A stretch of DNA of 55,634 bases from Candidatus Dormiibacterota bacterium. GTDB taxonomy: Bacteria > Chloroflexota > Dormibacteria > Dormibacterales > Dormibacteraceae. Where the stretch lies: positions 1 to 55,634 of the forward strand of contig CATPBO010000038.1 in the NCBI GenBank assembly GCA_955652835.1, read 5' to 3'. Positions 27,715 to 35,630 of this stretch are shown piece by piece (within the stretch, counting starts at the first letter, position 1; the number at the start of each line of letters is the position of its first letter). Position numbers and translations under genes: made by a program. The notes beneath the pieces are model-generated. The model saw only the letters and a list, made by a program, of their open reading frames with translations. It had not been told where the DNA came from and made no database searches.

Positions 27715-29223
27715 ATGAGGATGGGACAGAGCACGAACATCACGGCTTTCCTGGACCAGGGCGAGACCGACAAAGCCGCGCTGGTCGTGCCTGACGGCCC
27801 CGCCCTGACGTACGGCCGTCTGCGAGAGCTGACCGATCAAGTGGTCATCGCGCTGGTGTCTCATGGAGTCGCGCCAGGCGATCGCGTCGCGATGGTATTT
27901 CCGAACGGACCAGAAGCCGTTCTCCTGTTTCTGGCCACATCGATGATCGGGGTCTGCTGTCCGCTCAATCCCGGCTACAAAGAAGACGAGTTTCGCTTCT
28001 ACCTCGAGGACACCGGCGCCCGGTTCCTGCTGGTGCCGCCAGGCGAGGCTGCCGCGGCGCGCCAGGCCCTTCCGGCCGGCGGCAAGGTGATCGAGGTAGA
28101 GCTGGATCCGGACGGCCGGCTCCAGCTGAGCAACCACGAGGTGCACAGGCAGGCGGATTCAATCGACGCGGCAGATCTCGAAGCCACAGCACTGGTCCTG
28201 CACACCAGCGGTACCACGAGCCGGCCAAAGCGGGTGCCGCTGAGCCACCGAAACCTGATCACCTCGGCACGCAACATCATTCAGTCGTACGAACTGTCGG
28301 CGGACGACGTCTCCCTTTGCATCATGCCGCTGTTTCATGTGCACGGCTTGGTTGCCTCTGCACTTGCGACATTGGGTTCGGGCGGCACAGTGGTCGTGCC
28401 GCGACGCTTCAACCCGCTCGGCTTTCGTCCCCTGATGGAGGCAGCGCTGCCCACCTGGTTCAGCGCTTCGCCGACGCCACATCAGCTGATCCTGTCCCGG
28501 CTCCAAGACAAGCGACCGCCAGGCTGCGAGCGCCTGCGGTTCGTTCGCTCATGCAGCTCAGCGCTTTCTCCTGCGCAGATGCAGCTGATGGAGGAACGCT
28601 TTGGCGTACCTGTACTGGAGGCTTACGGCATGACCGAGGCCAGTCACCAGATGGCGTCGAACCCACTACCCCCGGATCGCCGCGAGCCGGGCAGCGTCGG
28701 ACGCGGAACCGGGGTCGAGATAGCGATCCTCGACGAGGCGGGAGACGAGCTTCTCCCGGGGGCCAACGGGGAGGTGGCTGTCCGAGGACCCAACGTGATC
28801 GAAGGTTATGAGAACAATCCGCACGCGAACGCGAGCTCGTTCACGCGAGGCTGGTTTCGTACCGGTGACCTGGGGGTGCTGGATCGAGACGGATATCTGC
28901 GTTTGCTCAGCCGCATCAAGGAGCTCATCAACCGCGGCGGAGAGAAGATCGCGCCGCGCGAGATCGATGAGGTGCTTGAAGCGCATCCAGCAGTCAAGGA
29001 GGCGGTCAGTTTTGGTGTCCCGCACGCGACCTGGGGCGAGGAGGTCGCCGCCGCCGTGGTGCTCAACCAGCCGATTACCGAGAAAGAGCTCCTCATCTTT
29101 TGCCGGGAGCGACTGGCGGACTTCAAGGTGCCGAGGCATCTTCACATCGTCGAAGAGATTCCGAAAACGCCTACCGGCAAGGTCCAGCGCCGCTTCGTCG
29201 CCGAGCAGTTCACCCACCAGTGA
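27715..29223 (+). CDS. AMP-dependent acyl-CoA synthetase/ligase
   Basis: LHTSGTTSRPKRVPLSHRNL; LEAYGMTEASHQMASNPLPP; GWFRTGDLGVLDRDGYL; KTPTGKVQRRFV. Confidence 0.92.
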   Translation: MRMGQSTNITAFLDQGETDKAALVVPDGPALTYGRLRELTDQVVIALVSHGVAPGDRVAMVFPNGPEAVLLFLATSMIGVCCPLNPGYKEDEFRFYLEDTGARFLLVPPGEAAAARQALPAGGKVIEVELDPDGRLQLSNHEVHRQADSIDAADLEATALVLHTSGTTSRPKRVPLSHRNLITSARNIIQSYELSADDVSLCIMPLFHVHGLVASALATLGSGGTVVVPRRFNPLGFRPLMEAALPTWFSASPTPHQLILSRLQDKRPPGCERLRFVRSCSSALSPAQMQLMEERFGVPVLEAYGMTEASHQMASNPLPPDRREPGSVGRGTGVEIAILDEAGDELLPGANGEVAVRGPNVIEGYENNPHANASSFTRGWFRTGDLGVLDRDGYLRLLSRIKELINRGGEKIAPREIDEVLEAHPAVKEAVSFGVPHATWGEEVAAAVVLNQPITEKELLIFCRERLADFKVPRHLHIVEEIPKTPTGKVQRRFVAEQFTHQ

Positions 29224-30191
29224 AGGTCGCGATCCTTGGCGCGGGCGCCACTGGGGGCTTCCTCGGCGCCCGCCTCGCGATGACAGGCGCCGAGATAGTG
29301 CTCATCGCGCGAGGCCCGCATCTCAAGGCCATGTCCGAGACGGGCCTGCGGCTAATTGAACCGGACGGCGAAACCACCGTACGTGTGAACGCGACCGATG
29401 ACCTCGGCGCTCTGCGCGGAGCGGATGCCGTTTTCGTCACCCTGAAGGCACACAGCGTGCCCGCGATCGCGGAACGTTTGGCGGCCAACCTGGACGTCGG
29501 CACCGCCGTTGTCAGCGCACAGAATGGCATCCCCTGGTGGTACTTCCAGCGTCACGGGGGCGAGCTCGAAGGGACTCATCTCGAAACAGTTGACCCCGGG
29601 GGATTGGTCGCCCGCACGATCAACCCCGACCGCGTCATCGCCTGCATCGTCTATCCGGCGACCAGCGTCGTGGGGCCGGGCATCGTGCGCCACGTCGAGG
29701 GAGAAAAGTTCTCTCTCGGCGAGCTTGACGGCGCCCAGACACCGCGCATCCTTGCGCTCTCGAGTCTGCTCGCGAGCGCGGGACTCAAGGCGCCCGTGCA
29801 ATCCAGGGTTCGACAGGAGCTCTGGGTAAAGCTGATGGGCAACGCTGTCTTCAATCCGCTCAGCGTGCTCACGCGGGCGAGCCTGGGCCAGATGGCTGAA
29901 TCCCCCGTGCTGTCCCCGGTCGTGCGAGCCGCAATGGAAGAGGTCGATGCCGTCGCGCGCCGGCTGGGAGTTGAGATGCCGATCACGATCGACCAGCGAA
30001 TTCGAGGCGCAGCGCGCGTCGGCGCTCACAAGACATCGATGCTCCAGGATCTCGAAGCAGGCCGGCCGATGGAGATCGACGCGATCGTTGGCTCCGTGGT
30101 GGAGCTGGCAGCCCGCCTTGATGTGCCGGTCCCCCACTTGCGGACCATCTACGCGAGCGTCAAAGTGCTGGCCGCCTCAACGTTGAGCTAG
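29220..30191 (+). CDS. 2-dehydropantoate 2-reductase (ketopantoate reductase family)
   Basis: VKVAILGAGATGGFLGARLAMTGAEIVLIARG; VSAQNGI; LWVKLMGNAVFNPLSVLTR; GTG start overlapping upstream stop. Confidence 0.9.
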   Translation: MKVAILGAGATGGFLGARLAMTGAEIVLIARGPHLKAMSETGLRLIEPDGETTVRVNATDDLGALRGADAVFVTLKAHSVPAIAERLAANLDVGTAVVSAQNGIPWWYFQRHGGELEGTHLETVDPGGLVARTINPDRVIACIVYPATSVVGPGIVRHVEGEKFSLGELDGAQTPRILALSSLLASAGLKAPVQSRVRQELWVKLMGNAVFNPLSVLTRASLGQMAESPVLSPVVRAAMEEVDAVARRLGVEMPITIDQRIRGAARVGAHKTSMLQDLEAGRPMEIDAIVGSVVELAARLDVPVPHLRTIYASVKVLAASTLS

Positions 30192-30265
30192 AGCATCCTT
30201 GACGGCCTGAAGTCGTGCGCCTACTCTCTGTGGAACCAGGCAAGACACGGTCGGAGGGGACGGCG

Positions 30266-30868
30266 ATGGCATGGAAGCTCGAAGGGACCTATTTCGAAAA
30301 CTGCAACTGCGACTGGGTCTGCCCGTGCACGGTGACCAGCTTCGCTTCACCTGCGACCGGCGACCGCTGCCATGTCATCCTCAATTACCACGTCGAACGT
30401 GGCGAGGTGGACGGCGTTGACGTCAGCGGTCGGAGCGTTTCGGTCGTGGCCGACTCACCGAAGAAAATGCTGGATGGCGGCTGGCGAGTTGGCCTGATCA
30501 TCGACGACAAGGCTTCGAAAGAGCAGGCGGACAAGCTCACCGGCGTGTTTGCCGGCCAGGCGGGCGGTCCGATGGCAAGTCTCGCGCCGCTGATCGGCGA
30601 GCTTCTCGGTATCGAACGCCTACCGATCGAATACGCGGACGATGGCAGACGCCACAGTATCCGGATCGGCGACGCGGTCGCCATCGAGGTCGAGGATTTC
30701 GTCGCGCAGGAGGGCGGGGAGACCACCAAGCTGACGGGTGTGTTCCATCCGTCGAACTCGACGATTACGATCGCGCGCCCGACCGCGTCGAAGATCAAGG
30801 CGTTCGGAATGGAATTCAAGAACGCAGGGAAGAGCGCTTTCTCCGCGCCCTTCAACTGGGCCGGCTGA
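30266..30868 (+). CDS. DUF1326 domain-containing protein
   Basis: MAWKLEGTYFENCNCDWVCPCTVTSFASPATGDRCHVI (Cys-rich N-terminus typical of DUF1326). Confidence 0.8.
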   Translation: MAWKLEGTYFENCNCDWVCPCTVTSFASPATGDRCHVILNYHVERGEVDGVDVSGRSVSVVADSPKKMLDGGWRVGLIIDDKASKEQADKLTGVFAGQAGGPMASLAPLIGELLGIERLPIEYADDGRRHSIRIGDAVAIEVEDFVAQEGGETTKLTGVFHPSNSTITIARPTASKIKAFGMEFKNAGKSAFSAPFNWAG

Positions 30869-30994
30869 CCCGGGATCGCGACACCCGAACCTAACCGTCG
30901 TCAGATGACTTTGAACGTCGCGGTTGAGCTGATTGAGCCCATCACACCGGACGCCGTCGCTGAGTACGAATAGCGTTGGCCTAAGGTTCTCGGC

Positions 30995-31531
30995 GTGGAC
31001 AAGAAACCGACCAGGGTCGACCTCGACAGGATGAAGAAGGCGTACGACGCGATGCGGGCCAACACCCGCAACGTTCCGGTCCTCACCCAGAGAGCCGTCG
31101 CGCACATCGACAAGGACATGCACATGGTCGGCCGGGTCGGCCGGTTCCGGCTCGAGTCTGACGAGCCGCCAGAGCGTGGAGGCGACGATCTTGCGCCGGC
31201 GCCGCTCCAGTACGTCGTCGCCGGGGCAGCCTTTTGACTGCTCACCCAGCTGGCGAAGTTTTCGCCACTCTACGATGTGCCGATTGAAGAAGCGGCCGTG
31301 GACGTTCGTGCCACGTTCAGCGTCGCGGACAAGTACGACCTCGGCGGGCCGCCCGGTGCGTTTCAACAGGTGACCTTCGACCTGAAGGTCAAGAGTTCTG
31401 CACCGGAGTCACAGGTCAAGCGGCTGATCGCTCATGCCGAGCGTGCCTGCCATGCGGCGCAGACGTTTCGCGCGCCAGTCGCGGTGGAGCTGAAGGCGAC
31501 CCTGAACGGCGAGTCCCTGGCCCTGCCCTAG
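30995..31531 (+). CDS. OsmC-like protein, candidate selenoprotein (TGA at 31235-31237 = Sec81)
   Basis: GTG 30995 to TAG 31531 in one frame, interrupted only by TGA: ...GDDLAPAPLQYVVAGAAF-U-LLTQLAKFSPLYDVPIEEAAVDVRATFSVADKYD...LIAHAERACHAAQTFRAPVAVELKATL; the TGA sits at the first conserved OsmC Cys and the second Cys (ERACHAAQTF) is retained; hairpin 13 nt downstream. Confidence 0.83.
31251..31267 (+). promoter_or_regulatory. Putative bacterial SECIS hairpin downstream of TGA 31235-31237
   Basis: TGGCGAA-GTT-TTCGCCA perfect 7-bp stem with GUU triloop; stem begins 13 nt after the TGA, as in the other candidate. Confidence 0.7.
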
Positions 31532-31546
31532 GTATCCTCAAGCGCC

Positions 31547-31993
31547 GTGGCGTCGTGGACCGAGTTCGAGGCGGCTGAGCCCGAATTTGCTTCGCGGGTG
31601 CGGGCGCTGATGGCATCGCGCAGGCATCTCACCATGGCCACTCTGCGCGGTGACGGCTCGCCGCGAATCAGCGGCACCGAGGTCGAGTTTGCCGATGGGC
31701 AATTGCGCATCGGGTCGATGAGCGGCGCTGTGAAAGCGCAGGATCTGCTCCGCGATCCGCGAGTCGCCATCCACGGCCCGACCCATGACCCGCCCGCCGA
31801 CAGTCCAGCAGCCTGGAAGGGCGAGGCAAAGATCGCCGGCACCGCTGTCGCAGTCGAGTCTGGTGCCGCCGCCCACAGATTCCTCATCGACGTCCAGGAG
31901 GCCGTGATCACACGCTTGAACGAAGCCGGCACTCGCCTTGTGGTCGAATCCTGGAATCCCGTTCGTGGCTATCGCAGGTTTGAGCGCGAGTAG
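31547..31993 (+). CDS. Pyridoxamine 5'-phosphate oxidase family (FMN-binding split barrel) protein
   Basis: RHLTMATLRGDGSPRISGTEVEFADGQLRIGSM; LVVESWNPVRGYRRFERE. Confidence 0.85.
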   Translation: MASWTEFEAAEPEFASRVRALMASRRHLTMATLRGDGSPRISGTEVEFADGQLRIGSMSGAVKAQDLLRDPRVAIHGPTHDPPADSPAAWKGEAKIAGTAVAVESGAAAHRFLIDVQEAVITRLNEAGTRLVVESWNPVRGYRRFERE

Positions 31994-32001
31994 ACGCCTT
32001 T

Positions 32002-32045
32002 AAGGGCCGGCTCCCCCGTCCCTGATGGGGAAGGGATGGGCCCTT
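32002..32045. terminator. Inverted repeat / hairpin downstream of the PPOX-like gene
   Basis: AAGGGCC ... GGCCCTT arms flanking a G/C-rich interior just after stop 31993. Confidence 0.4.
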
Positions 32046-32096
32046 CCGACTTGTAGCCAGGCAACACTGCGCAAAGAAAGCACCGCCGGATCGAGC

Positions 32097-32125
32097 TTTG
32101 AGTTGACACCGATCGTCAACTCAAA
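32097..32125. promoter_or_regulatory. Perfect 11-bp inverted repeat, candidate operator overlapping a TTGACA
   Basis: TTTGAGTTGAC-accgatc-GTCAACTCAAA, ending 35 nt upstream of the 32161 start codon. Confidence 0.7.
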
Positions 32126-32160
32126 CGACACTCGCGGCATCCCGTAACTGGAGGTGCGCA

Positions 32161-32256
32161 ATGCGCAAGCTAATGCTCTCGTTGTTCCTTACGGTGGTGG
32201 CCATCGCGATCTCATTCGTGCCGGTTGCGGCAGCAGGGATCGGCCCCACCCCGTAA
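32161..32256 (+). CDS. 31-aa secreted-type small peptide, candidate signalling pro-peptide
   Basis: MRKLMLSLFLTVVAIAISFVPVAAAGIGPTP*; GGAGG 6 nt upstream of ATG; positively charged N-terminus, hydrophobic core, VAAAG cleavage-like region, short C-terminal tail. Confidence 0.65.
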   Translation: MRKLMLSLFLTVVAIAISFVPVAAAGIGPTP

Positions 32257-32283
32257 ATTCAGCCGTTAAGTTCGGCTCAGATG

Positions 32284-32321
32284 TGTCGAGTGTGGCGGTA
32301 TGGTTACCGCCATGCTCGACA
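32284..32321 (+). promoter_or_regulatory. Long hairpin overlapping the regulator start codon
   Basis: TGTCGAG-tg-TGGCGGTA-tggt-TACCGCCA-tg-CTCGACA: 17-position helix allowing two G-U pairs; contains ATG 32300 and ATG 32312. Confidence 0.6.
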
Positions 32322-33700
32322 GCCGCTACAAAGGCCGCCGTAAAGGAGTAGCCGTTCGCGAAGGCTCGGTCCGCCAAGCAAGGCTGGAAGCCAGCCTCAG
32401 CCTTGCCCAGGTCGCGGCGGGCCACGTCAGCCGGACCGCCATTCATCTAATCGAGTACGGCCGCGTCAAACCGTCACTCCAAACGCTTCGGGTGATCGCC
32501 CGCCAGACGCGCAAGCCCATCAGCTACTTTCTGCTTGACCCCGACGCCCATCCAGAGCTGACCGAAAGGCACAAGGAGCTGCGCGAGCTCGAGACCTTGA
32601 CCGTCGTCCGCGACTTCGGCGCCGTCGTCAAGCTGGGCCTTGCCCAGCTGGACAAGCGGTGGGCCGACGAAGATCTCGCGCTCACGCGCTTTTATCTGGG
32701 CCAGGCCTATTGCAGACTAGTTCAACCGGAAGAGGCGCTCCTGTATCTATCGCCGGCGCGGGCACAATTCGAGCGGCAGGAAGACGAGCTGTTGGCCGTC
32801 GATGCGCTCGACTGGGAAGCGAGTGCCTTGGGCTTATTGGAAGATCCGAACGCGATCGGTCTGGCGAACCTGGCCCTGGAGCGTTGCCGGAAAATCGATC
32901 CCACGCCACAGCAGCTCGAGGCTCGGATCCTGGGCCACCTGGCCAACATGTTCGTCGTCGCCGAATCTTGGGGCTTGGCGATAAGCCACTACCAGTCCGC
33001 TGTCGAAGCGGCCAGCGCAGTGAAGGATCTCCTTCAGCTGGCGAAGATGCACCACGGTCTCGGTCTTGCCTACCTGCAACTGCGCCAGCCTGCGACAGCA
33101 CGCCGGCACTTCGATCTGGCACTGGCGCTCTACTCGATGGAATCAGATACGAGCGCTGTCTTCCGTGTGGAGAATGATCTCGGCAACTTGCTTCTGCACG
33201 AAGGCCACATCGACTCGGCCGAACGACATTTCCTGACCGCTCTGGCCGGGGCCGAGGAGCTTGGCATGAATCGACGCGGTCGTGGATTCATCCTCGCCAA
33301 TCTTGGCGAAGTCTGTTTGAAACAGGGCCGCCTGGATGAGGCCCGAAGCTATTTGAACCAGGCGTTGGAGGTAGGAGAGGCCGTCGGTGAGCGAATCGTT
33401 CTTACCGTGGCTGGGATTCTCCTCGGTCAACTTGACGAGCGGCTTGGCAATACCCAGGCAGCAGATAACCACTTTCTTGAAGCGGTGCGCATTCTCGAGG
33501 AGCTCGAGATGCCAAATCGCCTCCGTGACTGTCACCTGGCGTATGCCCAGGTCCTGGAGGCCCGTGGGGATCTGCGCCCAGCCATCCGCCACATGCGTTT
33601 GGCGGCTGAGCTCGGCCGGCCTGAGGCTGTCGGGATCCCTATCGATCGTCCGGACGAGCAGACGTCCGTCTTACGGAAGCACGGTCGGTCGGTTTCCTAA
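32300..33700 (+). CDS. XRE-type HTH regulator with C-terminal TPR repeats (RRNPP-like architecture)
   Basis: N-terminal HTH VRQARLEASLSLAQVAAGHVSRTAIHLIEYGRVKPSLQTLRVIARQTRKPISYFL followed by about 350 aa of TPR-like helices (SAERHFLTALAGAEELG; LGEVCLKQGRLDEARSYLNQALEVGEAVG). Confidence 0.82.
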   Translation: MVTAMLDSRYKGRRKGVAVREGSVRQARLEASLSLAQVAAGHVSRTAIHLIEYGRVKPSLQTLRVIARQTRKPISYFLLDPDAHPELTERHKELRELETLTVVRDFGAVVKLGLAQLDKRWADEDLALTRFYLGQAYCRLVQPEEALLYLSPARAQFERQEDELLAVDALDWEASALGLLEDPNAIGLANLALERCRKIDPTPQQLEARILGHLANMFVVAESWGLAISHYQSAVEAASAVKDLLQLAKMHHGLGLAYLQLRQPATARRHFDLALALYSMESDTSAVFRVENDLGNLLLHEGHIDSAERHFLTALAGAEELGMNRRGRGFILANLGEVCLKQGRLDEARSYLNQALEVGEAVGERIVLTVAGILLGQLDERLGNTQAADNHFLEAVRILEELEMPNRLRDCHLAYAQVLEARGDLRPAIRHMRLAAELGRPEAVGIPIDRPDEQTSVLRKHGRSVS

Positions 33701-33719
33701 GGAGTCGTGAGCGCCTGGA

Positions 33720-34595
33720 TCAGGAGTAGGCGCGCATACCGCCGGCCATCGCCTCCAGCCTCCGAATCCGCTCCTCCACGGGCGGGTGAGTGCTGAACAA
33801 ACCGGAAAGCGTCCGGCCTCCGAGCGGATTGACGATGTACAGGTGGGCGAACGCCGGCTGAGCCGTCTGCGCCGGTATCACCTGGGTGGCTCGCTCGAGC
33901 TTGCGCAGGGCCGACGCCAGGGCCATCGGATCGCCTGAAACCTCGGCACCCGTATGGTCAGCCTCGAACTCGCGCGATCGGGACACTGCGAGCTGGATGA
34001 GGGTGGCGGCGATCGGGCCGAGGATGATCATCAACAGCCCGGCGATGAGTCCCCCGGCTCCCTGACCGTCGCGCTCGTCGCGCCCGCCGAAACCACCGAA
34101 CATGAGGGCCCACTGGGCCATGTTCGCGATCAACGTGATGGCGCCGGCGAGCACTGCCACCACCGAGCTGATCAGGATGTCACGGTTTCGCACGTGCGCG
34201 AACTCGTGCGCGAGCACTCCGTACAGCTCCTCTTCGTCGAGAATGCGGAGGAGCCCTTCGTTGACGCAGATTGCGGCGTGCGACGGGCCGCGCCCGGTCG
34301 CAAACGCATTGGGTGAGGGATCCGGGCTGACGTAGACGCGAGGCTTGGGTACGTGGTACTGCAACGCCAGCCTGTCCGCGAGCCGGTGAAGCATCGGAGC
34401 CTCCGCCGGGCCGACCTCCTGGGCCTGTGCCGCCGCCAGCGCAATCCGATCGCTGAACCAGTACGCCGCGCCGTTCATGAGGACGGCAAAAGCCAGGGCG
34501 GAATACATGCCGATATCGCCTGCCACCAACCGGCCGCCGAGCACCAGCAGGACCGTTAGCGCGACGAGCCAGAAAGCCGTTTTGAGCTGATTCAT
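33720..34595 (-). CDS. htpX: M48 family metalloprotease HtpX
   Basis: GVLAHEFAHVRNRDILISSVVAVLAGAI; EFEADHTGAEVSGDPMALASAL; FSTHPPVEERIRRLE. Confidence 0.95.
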   Translation of the reverse strand: MNQLKTAFWLVALTVLLVLGGRLVAGDIGMYSALAFAVLMNGAAYWFSDRIALAAAQAQEVGPAEAPMLHRLADRLALQYHVPKPRVYVSPDPSPNAFATGRGPSHAAICVNEGLLRILDEEELYGVLAHEFAHVRNRDILISSVVAVLAGAITLIANMAQWALMFGGFGGRDERDGQGAGGLIAGLLMIILGPIAATLIQLAVSRSREFEADHTGAEVSGDPMALASALRKLERATQVIPAQTAQPAFAHLYIVNPLGGRTLSGLFSTHPPVEERIRRLEAMAGGMRAYS

Positions 34596-34661
34596 TTAGG
34601 GCTGATTCTTCCCCCGGTCCGGCCGCCACTAACCGCCCTTTTGGGCCCTGGCCAAGCCCTC

Positions 34662-35630
34662 TCAGGCGTAGACGTGCATGCCCACTTCTTCTGGGCCGGG
34701 ATAGGGGGCTTCAAGCGCGAACTTGACGCCGTCGGCGATCTCGGTGCGGACCTCCTCCTCCATCCGGCTGAACTCCGCCGCGTCCGCCGCGCCCTCGGCG
34801 GCGAGCGACTGCGCCAGGATTTTCAGGGGGTCACGCTCGCCGGCCCAACTTCGCTCCTCATCCTTGGATCTGTAGTAGGCGCGATCGATGTCGCCAACGT
34901 GGTGTCCGTACTGGCGGTACGTCCGCAGGACAAGAAACGACGGTCCCTCGCCGGTGCGCGCCCGCTCGACAGCAGTCCGAGCAGCTTCATATACGTCCCG
35001 CACGTCCTGGCCGTCAGCCTCCCGGAATGGAATGCCGAATGCCAGGGCGCGCTGCCCGATGTCACCGGCCGTCGTCTCGAGGTAGTGCGTGTACTCGTTG
35101 TAGAGGTTGTTCTCGCATGCGTAGATCACAGGCAGCTTCCACAACGCCGCCATGTTCATGCACTCATAGACGATGCCTTGGCCGAGCGCTCCCTCACCAA
35201 AGAAACAGACCGCGACCTGGTCGGTCCCCCGCTTCTTCGCCGAAAGGGCCGCCCCGGTTGCGATACCGACGCTTCCGCCCACGATGGCATTCGCGCCGAG
35301 GTTGCCTTTCTCCTGCTCCGCGATGTGCATGGAGCCCCCCTTGCCCCTGCAGTACCCGGCCTCCTTGCCAAGGAGCTCCGCAAACATCCTGTCGACGCTG
35401 GCGCCCTTGGCCAGGCAGTGGCCGTGTCCCCTGTGGGTGCTCGTGATGTAGTCGTCGTCGCGCAGCGCCGAGCAGACGCCGACCGCGACCGCCTCCTCAC
35501 CTGTATAGAGGTGCGCGAGCCCCGGCATCTTGGCACCTCGATACAGCTCGTTGACCTGCTCCTCGAACAGGCGGATCCGCAGCATGCTGCGGTACATGTC
35601 GAGCCCCGAACCATTGCCGGCCGCCGTCAC
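34662..35630 (-). CDS. Thiamine diphosphate-dependent dehydrogenase E1 component subunit alpha
   Basis: HLYTGEEAVAVGVCSALRDDDYITSTHRGHGHCLAKG; GGSVGIATGAALSAKKRGTDQVAVCFFGEGALGQG; ENNLYNEYTH. Confidence 0.92.
   Translation of the reverse strand: MTAAGNGSGLDMYRSMLRIRLFEEQVNELYRGAKMPGLAHLYTGEEAVAVGVCSALRDDDYITSTHRGHGHCLAKGASVDRMFAELLGKEAGYCRGKGGSMHIAEQEKGNLGANAIVGGSVGIATGAALSAKKRGTDQVAVCFFGEGALGQGIVYECMNMAALWKLPVIYACENNLYNEYTHYLETTAGDIGQRALAFGIPFREADGQDVRDVYEAARTAVERARTGEGPSFLVLRTYRQYGHHVGDIDRAYYRSKDEERSWAGERDPLKILAQSLAAEGAADAAEFSRMEEEVRTEIADGVKFALEAPYPGPEEVGMHVYA

Noticed and set aside
31277-31531. Independent 84-aa gene
   Set aside because: It is the in-frame C-terminal half of the OsmC-like protein that begins at 30995.
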